Below, one piece after another: positions 37,001 to 47,003 of a stretch of 64,000 nt of DNA (position 1 is its first letter; each line of letters starts with the position of its first letter). The position numbers and the translations under genes are program-made. Source of the stretch: Tipula vernalis (taxonomy: Eukaryota; Arthropoda; Insecta; Diptera; Tipulidae); contig OY282558.1 of assembly GCA_958295665.1 (NCBI GenBank), forward strand, positions 43,400,389 through 43,464,388, given 5' to 3'. Below the pieces are notes generated by a model. The model saw only the letters and a program-made list of their open reading frames with translations, searched no databases and was not told where the DNA came from.

Positions 37001-37263
37001 TATAGCGCTTCAATACTGAAATAGGTAAAGAGCTCTAAACCAATAAATAATACAGCTTTCTTTTAATATTCGAATTTGGCTCAAAAACTAAAAACAATTT
37101 TAGTTTAGTTTGCTCGATTATGATTTTTTTAACACAAAATAGCAACAATTATTTATGCCTAAGGTGTAATTATTGTATTTCGTATGTACCTCCTTCTGAC
37201 TAGAAATACTCCTCTGAAAATTTGAAAAGTACTCCGTTTAAAGTTTTCAGAACGACAGCACTG
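34065..37263 (-). mobile_element. hAT-like non-autonomous element, copy B, inside a Helitron
   Basis: It has the same family as copy A in reverse orientation: it starts CAGTGCTGTCG on the plus strand and ends CGACAGCACTG. The flanks GACTTAAT (34057-34064) and GACATAAT (37264-37271) match at 7 of 8, an 8-bp target duplication. Helitron coding motifs occur on both sides (MDRYDL before; the Helitron frame after 37592), so B inserted into the Helitron. It has a single left end, unlike copy A, and a 220-bp TTAA-type MITE within it. The open frames at 34807-35537 and 36180-36386 lie within the element and carry no known domain. Confidence 0.82.
35852..36071. mobile_element. piggyBac-like MITE (220 bp) inside hAT-like copy B
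   Basis: The ends are CCCTTCCGCGTGGGAGT and its inverted partner ACTCCACGCGGAAGGG. The left flank is TTAA (35848-35851) and the right flank TTTA, one base off the TTAA duplication of piggyBac elements. The interior right half repeats a motif containing GTACACGTGTA-GG-CACTCC. The homologous place in copy A (near 26840) lacks this insert, which confirms the boundaries independently. Confidence 0.82.
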
Positions 37264-37591
37264 GACATAATATAATATTGTCATCGAAAAGTATGTGGCG
37301 GCGCACTCATTTTCATTCGCCTTTCGAACTCACCGCCACACAATCTGTTCCTACGCGAACATATTAACAAACAAACGAAAACACTTAATACAAAATAAGA
37401 CAACTGAACTACTGTCTCTTCCAGACAATATAACATAAAACAAAATAAAATAAAATAAATCAGTCTCGTCTCGGATTTCATGCTAAGCGCATGTGTGCTC
37501 GGCTGATACATAAACAAACAAAACACAGAAATGGTGGTGCCAAACAAAACAAAATAATTTAATAAAAATTCATAAATAAATAAATTTTATT
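37264..37591. other. Unexplained 330-bp spacer within the Helitron
   Basis: It lies between the right flank of copy B and the resumed Helitron frame. It contains a small inverted pair TGTGGCGG/CCGCCACA (about 37293-37340) and AAATAAAAT runs. It is probably another insertion or a rearranged segment; no family recognised. Confidence 0.4.
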
Positions 37592-38115
37592 ATAGCGTTT
37601 TGAATTAAATAAAACATGATGATAAACATCATGAACTCAACAAGTACCATATTTTTAGAACCACAACAATCGAATGACGAGGATTACTTCATGCACACAA
37701 TCCTTCAAAATCAAATTGATCAAGTAATTGGAGCTGTATTTCATAATCCAGAAGAGAATCCTGAATTATACAATATAATCCACACTTGTGGAAGATTAAA
37801 TATGAATTCACCATGTAAGAATGAAGGCAAGTGTATACAAAGAGATATCCAAGAACATATTTAAATGAGACACAAGGAGTGGATATGGTTATGCTAAGAA
37901 CAGGTGATTTCACTGCCAAAATAAATCTGCGAAGTAACCAAGAGATAGAAGTAGATAATCAATGTGTAGTTCCATACAATCCGCTTCTCTCAAAAATATT
38001 TCAAGCACACATAAATGTGGAGTACGCAAACTGAGTGAAATCAATTAAATATGTGTGCAAATATGTTAACAAAGGCAGTGATATGAAGAACATGGACAGA
38101 TGAAGTAATGAAGCG
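37592..38115 (+). pseudogene. Helitron Rep/helicase region, part 2
   Basis: The frame resumes with the wording around MMINIM, then ENPELYNIIHTCGRLN, NSPCKNEGKCI, and after a frameshift VDNQCVVPYNPLLSKIFQAH and VKYVCKYVNKGSD-like text. This matches the region that follows the HUH motif in Helitrons (DPELY...HGPCG..N..SPCM..GKC; VVPYNPYLL..Y..HINVE; KY..KY..KG.D). The HUH segment itself (K-G-L-P-H-x-H) is missing, lost at the junction near 37640. It is non-functional. Confidence 0.8.
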
Positions 38116-38410
38116 GCTCGGCGAAATACAAATACATATAAAGATTTCTTGGTAAATGTAATTAAATTACTGTAAATGTAATTAAAACTACATTGGGATC
38201 TCTAAAATCACTGAAAAATGTTCAAAAGTTTTAAGATTATATTACTCGTGCTCAAAAAATCGCTAGGTAGTAGTTTTTAAATGTCAACAGATTTTTGCAG
38301 TGAAACCACGCTACATTCTAGACGAAAGAAATCGCCGGTTGTTAACAAGCCACGTCACTGTTAACTAAGTCGGCCGCCGGGCAATCAGGCGATGGCATAC
38401 CTTAATGATT
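38116..38410. other. Junction between two opposed Helitron remnants
   Basis: No clear coding is seen. It ends in a perfect hairpin (next entry). GC content rises at 38330-38395. Confidence 0.4.
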
Positions 38411-38494
38411 AATTGAATCGGTGATTGAAAGAACGATATAAACGCCAAAAACAACGTTGGCGTTTATATCGTTCTTTCAATCACCGATTCAATT
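38411..38494. repeat. Perfect 38-bp inverted repeat with 8-bp loop
   Basis: The arms 38411-38448 and 38457-38494 are exact reverse complements (core ATTGAATCGGTGATTGAAAG), separated by AAACAACG. They mark the point where plus- and minus-strand Helitron pieces meet, which suggests a snap-back duplication at the rearrangement junction. Confidence 0.95.
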
Positions 38495-38672
38495 GGCCAA
38501 TTTGAACTTGGTTTATGTATCTAATTCGGTCCATGTATTCAGTCATGTAGTTCTTATATTTTTCCCACAAAGCCGATTGATAACATGTCGTCAATAAAAT
38601 TGCGAACAGTTGACGAATGTTATTCGGCGTGAATGAAAATGCTGCTTCAAGCAATTGCAACTCGCGACATAT
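38495..38672 (-). pseudogene. Helitron helicase region (minus copy), part beyond the LTR insertion
   Basis: The minus-strand frame CRELQLLEAAFSFTPNNIRQ continues through LFAILLTTCYQ to LWEKYKNYMTE. This is the Helitron segment that follows VNG...Y.TF (LEEA..S.....LR.LFA..L..C.P....LWEK...L.ED). It joins 43129-43925 once the LTR element between them is ignored, so both belong to one interrupted copy. Confidence 0.82.
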
Positions 38673-39003
38673 AATTATGAATACGGTGTTCACATAATAT
38701 TAAAAAATAAAAATTCAAAAGTAATTTTTATTTCTTTTATCTTTATTTTTATTAATTTCAAGTTACACTTTTAATTATTCATTTAAGACTAACTTAATTA
38801 TTCTATCTTAGTTCTATTTATCTGTTTTCTTAAAGCAAGTGGAAAATTATTAATACGATTTGATGAATCTGCATTTCTCACGATTCATATTGTCGTTGAT
38901 CATCACGTTATGCTGATGTTGTGTCTTCTTGATGTTGTGTGTTCCACTTTCGTTATCTCTTATGAATTTATGATATATCCTATGTAACTATGTAACTATA
39001 ACT
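38673..39003 (-). repeat. 3' LTR of the errantivirus-like element (331 bp)
   Basis: It aligns with 42905-43124 at both ends, but retains about 111 bp in the middle (about 38814-38925) that the other LTR lacks. Point differences in the shared part are few (about five). Confidence 0.92.
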
Positions 39004-39035
39004 CCTCCCGGGGGTGGAGAAAGGGCGTCTTCGTC

Positions 39036-40050
39036 CTATGATCCAACACATGCTTTGCTAAGTAGGTCTTGATGGCGCGTAACTTGAAGATTGTGAAGTG
39101 CTCCTTGAATTACTTCATCCGTGCTTTTCCACTCGTATGACTGGAATTCTTCAAGGTTGACTGTAACTGTACAATTCCAGAATGTTATGACAAAGTTTCC
39201 TGTTAATGTTCGGTTATCGGGTCCACAGTTAGATGATAGTTCTGCGTTTTTTGCGTTATTTATCAATAACTTATCCTCTGATATGAATTGTACTGTTGTA
39301 TTGGTTTCTGGTGTAACATTGCATTTAGCTTGGCTTCCATTATAAGAGGTTTAATGCAATAATCTTTGAATTCTTTTATTTCGGTATGTTTTTCGACGAA
39401 ATTGTTGTGATTGGTGGTTGTAAACAATCTGGATTTTGATTTGATTAGATATAGTGGATAGTTCTGGATAATTCTGCCATTGACTACCACTGGAGCAATC
39501 GTCATTATTGTTGGGTTGTATTATTCCAGTTTTGGTACTTCTAGGATATATAGCAGTGTATCTTCGTTTACTGCAATTTTTGGTGTGATGAATGTTAGGG
39601 CTTCATCCGGTAGTGATATTTCAACACCTTGGTCAACCAGTATATTTTTGATAGAGATAATTTCCTTCAAATAAATTATTTTATTGCTGGGCAGCGAGAC
39701 TTTAGTTCTGATGATTGCGTCTTGAATATCTCCAAGTATTGAATTGAGTGTATCAACGTTTATTATTATTGTGAGCAATTCCAGTTCAGTCAGTACAATT
39801 TGGTTGGCGATTGAAGTATTGACTACAACTTTATTTATGGCGTCTGTTAATAACTGGATTCTCTTATCGATTTGATCGTTTATTTGAAATTGGTGGTTGT
39901 TTTCGTTTATTTATAAGTTCGATCATCGTGATATTGATCATACGTAGGTTCTGAGCGTCTGGATTTCCTGCTAACCATTTCCAAGCTGTGCCCAGAGTGT
40001 CCCATCTTCTGTGTGAAGTGATGTCATTCTCATTGAAGTTTATTTCTGTC
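39036..40050 (-). pseudogene. Errantivirus env remnant
   Basis: This is the third ORF of errantiviruses, an envelope related to baculovirus F-type fusion proteins. Recognisable wording begins near 40045-40030 (WKWLAGNPDA), fused directly to the end of RNase H. It continues in several frames to 39036, with the typical Ile/Leu-rich ectodomain segments (39521-39778) and later Cys-containing segments (39036-39266). The N-terminal subunit region is missing and stops interrupt the rest (for example near 39521 and 39263), so no envelope can be made. I describe only what survives. Confidence 0.72.
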
Positions 40051-42076
40051 TTTTTATCGATGCTGGGTATTCTGCTTAATGCGTCCGCGACAACATTAGT
40101 TTTTCCTTCTTTATAGACGATGTCGTAGTCAAAATTGTCTAACTCTAACCGCCATCTTAAAATTTTGGAGTTTTTCTCCGAAGTTTTAATGAAAGTACGC
40201 GGCTTGTGGTCAGTCGCAAGTGTAAATTTATTACTGTGTAGGTATGGATCGTATTTCTTTAGGGCCCATATAATAGCTAACGCTTCTTTTTCATTAGTCG
40301 CGTAATTGGTTTCGGTGGAATTTAGGGTCCTTAATGCAAAAGCAATCGGCTTTTCTATGTTATGTTGTATTTAAGACAATACTGCACCAAGAGCATAGTC
40401 TGATTCGTCGGTTGTTACTATAAATTGTTTCGAAAAGTCCGGATAGGCCAATATTTGGTCTGTAGACAATATTTCTTTTAGTGTTTCGAACGTTTTTATA
40501 TAGTCGGGATCTCGTACATCGACGTCTTTCTCTTTTTTCAAAAATTTGGTCATTGGTTTCGTAATTTTTGAATAGTCCCTAATGAAGCGTCTATAATAAC
40601 TTGCAAGTCCGAGGAACTGTTTGACTTGCTTCTGTGTCGTCGGTAATGGCCATTTAATGATTGTTTGGACTTTATCGGGATTTGGTTTTACCCCATCCTG
40701 AGTTTTAAGGTGTCCGAGGAATTCCGGTTCTCTTTTTAGAAACTCACATTTGTCCAGTTGTATTTTTAGGTTTAATTGTGCAAGACGTTTTAAAACCTTG
40801 CAAAGATTTTCAATGTGGTTTTCCAGATTGCAACCCACAATTATGATATCGTCTAGATATACATAGCAAACTTCTCCCACTAATCCGTTTAATACGGGAT
40901 ACATTGCACGTTGAAAAGTTGCTGGGCCATTTTTTAACCCAAAGTGCATACGAGTAAATTCGAAGTGGCCCTTATCTGTGGAAAATGCAGTTTTTGCTTG
41001 GTATTTTCTGTCCATCGGGATTTGATGAAATCCAGATTTTAGGTCAAGGGTTGAGAAATAAACAGATTTCCCGACACTGTCAAGAATCTCCTCAATTTGA
41101 GAGATTGGAAATTTATCGTTTATTATTTTTTCGTTCAATTTCCTACAGTCGATAACGACTCTTACTTTTTGGGTTCCGGATGCATCTGCCTTTTTTGGCA
41201 CTACCCAAATTGGAGATGAATACGGGCTGTTTGAAATTCCGTATGGTCAGTCACATCCTTTTTGTAATGGTGTGGGCATCTGTATGTTTTTGTGTAAACT
41301 GGGTTTTCGTCTGTTGTTAATATCTTATGTTCGATTACTGTTGTTAATGAAAGTTTCTCATTTTGTTTCAACAGTACATCCTGATATTCGTGGATTGCTT
41401 TTATTAGCATTTCGTTTTCGATTTTACTTAAATGATTTGTTCGGATTAGACTTTCAATTATCTTTTTGTCCACTGGTGTGTTTAAATTAATTGGAATAGG
41501 TTCGATTGTCTCGAAATTGTTTACTATTAGTCCTAACTTAGATAATTTTGAAGGTGGTTCTGGATTGTCTGATGTTATATTAACAGTTGTTTTAAAATTC
41601 TCGGCCTTGTATATGCCTGGTAATATTGTGATTTCGTCATTTAATTTTGAATATTCCAAAACTACCCAATCGCCATTTGTTTTGGTGTTGAACGTTACTG
41701 TATGATTATAGAAATTTTTTGAAGATATTGTACTAGATTTATAATCAGTCTTAGCGTTCGTTGCCGCCATTGATTGGAATCCTAAGATACCATCAAAAAA
41801 TGTATGGAAACTAAATTCGTAGTAGGTTTGTTTGGTTAAATTGAACCCAAGAAAATTGATTTTGCCCTTTGTTGAAAGATTTTGTGTTCCTAGAACATTC
41901 TTTACCGTTGCTGTTTCAGATTCTAAGAGATTTTTTGGAATAATGTTTGGCCTTATTATGTTTTTGTTGGCCCCAGTATGAATTAATAATGTTATTGTTT
42001 TGTTAGTTATTTTATTGTGGCATTTTAGATACGGCAAGAAGTTTAGTCTTCTGTATCTGATTCCTGTCCCTCCCAA
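40051..42076 (-). pseudogene. Errantivirus pol: protease, RT, RNase H; integrase absent
   Basis: The protease region (start of 41201-42076) has LIHTGANKN where the family has LIDTGANKN: the catalytic Asp is replaced by His. After a frameshift near 41240, a long open RT segment (40371-41201) keeps FSTLDLKSGFHQI, the YLDD catalytic box (about 40850-40861) and FLGLASYYRRF. An in-frame stop at 40371 precedes a RNase H with more breaks (TDHKPLTF near 40210). Then the coding jumps to env, so no integrase remains. The copy could not retrotranspose on its own. Confidence 0.88.
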
Positions 42077-42520
42077 AAATTTTCATTTTCGGAATTTGTA
42101 TTAGCTGTTTCTTCCACATTTTCTAGGACTTGGTGGTTGTTTATAATTCTTGTATTGCAGGTTTTCCTAGATCTAAGTGTGGGATCTACCTCCATTGGGA
42201 TCGGTTTAGAATTATCGGGTGTTGTTCCCAAAGGTTTTCTTTCAGTGACAGGATATTGCTGTCTTCTGAAATTTGCTTGTTCCAACTTTTGCGGAACCCT
42301 ATTTTGGTTACAGATTTTATTTTCAGACATTTTCTTAGAGTTATTTGAAATTGTTTCATTTGGGCCCTGCTACCTGGGCATAGCCGAAATACGGCTTTTT
42401 CAAACCTGCTATAAATGCGGCTAGTGCATCCTCTTCAATGAATGTACTTATTGCCAGCCAGGAATGATTGTAAATTGAATTTTGTTTTGCTAGAGTTTTA
42501 ATGCTCTGCAAGATTCCTTT
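42077..42520 (-). pseudogene. Errantivirus gag C-terminal remnant
   Basis: The frame at 42043-42330 contains IPMEVDPTLRSR, a short motif typical of the C-terminus of 17.6/297-type Gag. Just upstream in another frame lies FIAGLKKPYFGYAQ. Most of Gag between the PBS and this point is missing, indicating a large internal deletion. Confidence 0.7.
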
Positions 42521-42892
42521 GTTTTGTTATAATACGCATGAATAGATATATTGTCCATTTGCTGTGTTGCCCAAAGTTGGGACTTGTAAAAGGATAACTC
42601 TTAACATATTTGTTGTTTATTCGTGTACTAATATCACCAATAAAAAAATTTTATATAATAAAACATAATATTTCGGTTTTGTCACTTTCTTGCTGTCGTG
42701 TGCAGGTTACGAATTGTGTTGAAAGTTAAAATGTGGGAAAACTGCGACTCCTCTTAGCGGTTTTAACACCTTCAGCCAGAGAGATTAAATGATAAAGCAC
42801 GTATACACTATCACTTAATGAGTTTACTTATGAGATATTTTTATTCACTAGCCCTTTGCACTTTTTACACTTCACTTTTTCACTATTCACCG

Positions 42893-42905
42893 CACGGCTG
42901 CGCCA
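42893..42905 (-). promoter_or_regulatory. Primer-binding site TGGCGCAGCCGTG
   Basis: It is placed immediately next to the 5' LTR end (AATT) on the minus strand and resembles the tRNA-Ser type TGGCGCAGTCGG site of 17.6/297 elements. Its first T overlaps the LTR end. Confidence 0.75.
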
Positions 42906-43124
42906 ATTATGGATACGGTGTTCACATAATATTAAAAAATAAAAATTCTAAAGTAATTTTTATTTCTTTTATCTTTATTTTTATTAATTTCAAGTTACAC
43001 TTTTAATTATTCATTTCAGACTAACTTAATTATTCTATCTTAGTTCTTCTTGATGTTGTGTGTTCCACATTCGTTATTTCTTATGAATTTATGATATATC
43101 CTATGTAACTATGTAACTATAACT
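42905..43124 (-). repeat. 5' LTR of the errantivirus-like element (220 bp, shortened)
   Basis: It has the same ends as the other LTR, but an internal deletion of about 111 bp brings TTAGTTCT next to TCTTGATGTTG. It ends beside the ATAT target duplication at 43125-43128. Confidence 0.9.
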
Positions 43125-43128
43125 ATAT

Positions 43129-43925
43129 ATCTTGATATGTATTAAACATTTGTCCATTGACTGTTCGCAAAAATTCGAAAGACGTTGGTCCTGCAACATT
43201 CACCAACAACAAACTCAAAAAGAAATATTCACGCTGTTTTGGATGTACTGGGCAAAGTCGCCCCCGAGTTGGATGTGGTTCGCCTTGTCTACGTGGATTT
43301 CATTTTTTACCTAACTTGTTCCATGTAAAATAGCGTGGATCGTCGATAATATATGATACATTGTGAAAAATTCGTTAAGTGTCATTCCTGGTGGCTCGAA
43401 TGCTCGTTGGAGAGCATTTTCTTTAGTCAAATATACACGTTGACAATTTTCAAGATATACCGCAAGGTGCTCTACACTTGGGTTTCGTTCTTGTATGGGA
43501 AAACTAAGAATACGCCAGACAGCTTCGTTGCTGCTAATGTATCTGCCCATTTGGTATCGTGATATTTCGTCGTTTTCATTTACATTTTATACTTCAAATA
43601 CAGCCAAATCACTGCCTTTATTAATGTATTTGCAAATGTACCTGATAGACTGTACCGAACTGCAAAACTCGACATTAATATTAGCTTTGTACGTTTTTGA
43701 AAGCAGTGGTGAGTATGGTACCACCCACTGATTATCAATTTCAATTTGTTTCGTCGACATCCGTAATAGTATCATTAATGCATTACTTGTACATTTTGCT
43801 TGTGTACATTTTATGGTGAGAATATCGAACAATTTTTGGTCAATTTGGAATTTCTGCCAAAATTATTTGATATACTTCTTGTTCTGGGCGGATTATAACA
43901 TCAAGCCAAATCAAAACATGAGAAC
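43129..43925 (-). pseudogene. Helitron Rep/helicase region (minus copy), part before the LTR insertion
   Basis: Minus-strand frames read (43587-43832) DNQWVVPYSPLLSKTYKANI then IRYICKYINKGSD; (43311-43550) ISSNEAVWRILSFPI and ENCQRVYLT; then to about 43130 a diverged equivalent of VAGP.SFE.LRTVNG. These follow the Helitron protein order exactly. The copy is distinct from the plus-strand one, since both contain the VVPY...KYVNKGSD segment with different residues. It is frameshifted and interrupted by the LTR element. Confidence 0.82.
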
Positions 43926-46718
43926 CGAAATAAACCGAATACATCCAGCAACGTGTGTTACCGAAAATCGAATCAAATTATTGGAGATATTGGAGTGCGT
44001 CGAACGAATTGCCGCAATCGTACTCACAGTGCTGTCTCGACCTGTGATTTGTCTGATATGCCAGCGGAAAGTGATTGTAATGGTTCCGGCGGAGCGGTAA
44101 GTGGTGGCAGTACAACTTGTCCTTACAATTCTCGAGCATTCCTATTTTTTTAAATGGACCACAATTTTTCCCACATTTTTTTCATTTTTATCATTATTAT
44201 GTCAAATCACTTTATAAAATGACTCCCCATCGACGTGCAGCAAACAAAAGTAGGATACCATTACATTATTAAAAATATCAGCCAGATAGTAACATAGATA
44301 AAACCAAATTATTAATGAAATTGCAATTTTTTTGTGCCAAAAACAAAAAATAACTTGGCAATTATTTTAATGGTCAGTTTAATCTACATATGTATTATTT
44401 CCACACCATTAATAATTTATACATACATGCTACTATCAAGTTCAAGTTGAAGGAGCTTTTATGGTGTTACGCCCAAATTGCTCTAAAACACGTTATTTTC
44501 TCTTCTACTCAAGTTCTTATGTACTTGAAATAAGCACGAGAAAAAAAATTTGCATAATGATGAATTTAATAAGCGGTATATAAATTAAATAATAAAAAAT
44601 ATTTTTTTTTTCGTCCGGAAATGAATAAAATAATAATTAATGATTCGAAAGTTTCCCGTGTATGGTATTGTGCTGCAAGCGCAAATCGATTTTTTATGCG
44701 ATGCCTATGTGTTTACCCAACTAACAAAAAAAAAAAAAAAATTGAGTGCAATTTATCTGCATATCTTTTGTGTTTCGCAATTTATTTAATGCATTCAAAA
44801 CAAAAAAAAAAAAAATTTGTAAAAGTTTACCAAAAGTAAAAAGCTCGCAGTTTATGTACTACCTATTTTGTGTGCCAAAAAAATGCGGAGGATAAAATTA
44901 AAATTCACTTGTAGTCGAGGGAAAAAACTTTACAAAACTAACTTTTTATTTTAACTGTATATATAAAAATGTTTCCGTGAAATTCTGGAAAAATCCTTTT
45001 TCCTATATACCAACCAACCTTTACCAAACTATACGGCATATAAAATTCAAAACTTTTCCGTTTTTTTTTTTTTTTTTTTGTTGCGAGCGTTACTATGGCA
45101 CGACACACAAAAAATGTGTAAAATTATCACGTAGCGTATTTTTTGATGTTATCTAACTAAGATTTCAGGATTATTAATGGACGATTTATGAAGTTGGAAT
45201 ATTTCTGTGTGCTGCGAAGATGAAAATTAAATTTACACGAGATAAGAGAAAAGCTTAATACATTTTTCACTTAACAGTCACATACACGTCGAGTATTGTG
45301 TTTGGATATATGTATGTATAATGGAAAAATTTAATATTATTTCATGCGTCCTCAGTCTCTCTCCGTACATTATTTTGAAAGCTTTTTTTTTTCGTTATTC
45401 GGTTATCGTCAAGTACACACGGAGCAACACATATTACATATATTTGAACGAGTATATATAGCGGCACATAAAATAAATATTATGATTTCGCAGAAATCGA
45501 CATTAAAAATATTAAATTTGTCTATAATATGCTTCCCTTCACCCCGACTTGTTGTTGTATTTAATAGAAATTAAAAATTATAAATAAACAGCAAAAAGCG
45601 TTTGATACATTAAATCAAAAATTATGAAAGAAAAATTATATTTACAGCTTATTGAAAAGTTTCCGATTACATTTCGTTTGAAAATGAAATAAATAATTTC
45701 AAATTAAAATCCAATAAAAGATTAGAATATAGAAAAGAAAAAGAAAAAGAATTCTTTTATTACAAAAAGTTAAAAATTAGAAAAAAGCTTAAAAATAAAC
45801 TTTTTTTTTTCTTGAAAAGTTGTATACAATTTGTGAAACAAGTTCGATGAGACAAGAATTTCTTGTATTTCTAAAATAAAAACGTATTAAAACGAAAGTT
45901 TACACAATTTGTAAGGTTTCTATACATACATACATATATACATTCTATATAGATTTGGTGAAAAGTTTTAATACTCAAGCTTTTAGTAAACGAACAACAA
46001 CACCAGCAGCAGCAGCAGTAGCAGCAGTAGCAAACATAAAAAGGAATTAGTGTATTAAGATTAATGAGAGAAAAAATTAAGCTTTTTGGTTTTCTTTTTC
46101 TTCTTTTTTTTTAAATTAAATATCTAAATTGTAAAATTTATGTTGTTTCAGAAACATGAAGCTGTACACAAAGGGTACAACAGACGATATTCATTATACG
46201 AAACGTTTTGAAAAATGTGTTTGTGGTTATTTGATGCTTTTGACTCTAATTTAGTTTGATTTGGACGAGTGTTGTTGAAATTTAGTGAACAAAATTTTGA
46301 TTGATTAGTTAGATCAACGACCTTACAAATCTCGTAGATATTTCGAAATTGATGAATTACTTTAAATGGTACTTTCTATGGACTATTCAGGGAACCAATT
46401 AAAATCATCTTTAACAGCTCATGTTCGGAAGTGAGAGCTCTAATGGATTGTATTTCTACGAGTTTGGACTCTTTGAGGAGTGTTTTTATACGTTACAAAT
46501 TGTGCCAATTAGGAATTCAAATACAGGAAATCAGGAATTGAACGAAATAGCGAAATAGCAACAATATAATAAATCAGTTTTAATTTTAGTCAGATTAAAT
46601 GCCGAAGCTTCTTTAAAGTATAGATGGAGATGCTTCGATTAAATTCATATTAGATTCTGAGGGATTTACAACTCGCTTGAGGTTGCCTCTTGTTGTTGAT
46701 TTTTTCAATGGCTCTTAA
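43926..46718. other. AT-rich stretch without recognised genes
   Basis: It contains a T20 run (45060-45079) and a CAG-type triplet stretch (46004-46032). Plus frames at 43813-44153 are the antisense of Helitron remnants; those at 44621-44839 and 45344-45574 lack domains. Confidence 0.55.
46004..46032. repeat. CAG/CAGTAG triplet microsatellite
   Basis: Imperfect CAG repeats interrupted by TAG. Confidence 0.9.
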
Positions 46719-46999
46719 CACATTTTTGACCGGCAATTTTACACAGAAACTATGTCATGTTACTGGCTATTATTTTGTAATTGAATATGGGAGTAAACTA
46801 AAATATTCTAAATAAATTCCAATAAATTTTATTTATACTGAATGAAATTAAACTTTGGACATATAATTTTTTTTAGTTTTTGCCCTGGGTTTCATAAATT
46901 GAAATAGATAATGCAAGTGCAATGACAGGTTAACTCGTCATCGGTCAACAACGATTGGGCATGAAATGATGAGTTAACTTGTCACCGGTCAACAATGTG
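46719..46999. mobile_element. TTAA-flanked MITE (281 bp), piggyBac-like
   Basis: The terminal inverted repeats CACATTTTTGACCGG and (inverted) CACATTGTTGACCGG are flanked on both sides by TTAA (46715-46718, 47000-47003). Near the right end a phrase of the type GTTAACTYGTCAYCGGTCAACAA is present twice (about 46929-46952 and 46972-46996). Most of the interior has no coding capacity. TTAA duplications are typical of piggyBac and also occur in Kolobok elements. Confidence 0.85.
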
Positions 47000-47003
47000 T
47001 TAA

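Larger units (their letters stand above)
38673..43124 (-). mobile_element. Errantivirus-like gypsy LTR element (17.6/297 type), defective
   Basis: An insect endogenous retrovirus-type element of 4452 bp. Its LTRs begin AGTT and end AATT on the minus strand, and ATAT is duplicated perfectly at 38669-38672 and 43125-43128. Order on the minus strand: 5' LTR, PBS, gag remnant, protease, RT, RNase H, env remnant, purine-rich GGGAGG, 3' LTR. Integrase is entirely missing and gag and env are partial, so the copy is defective. It sits inside a Helitron frame, which reads on both sides of it. A few substitutions between the LTRs suggest moderate age. Confidence 0.92.
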
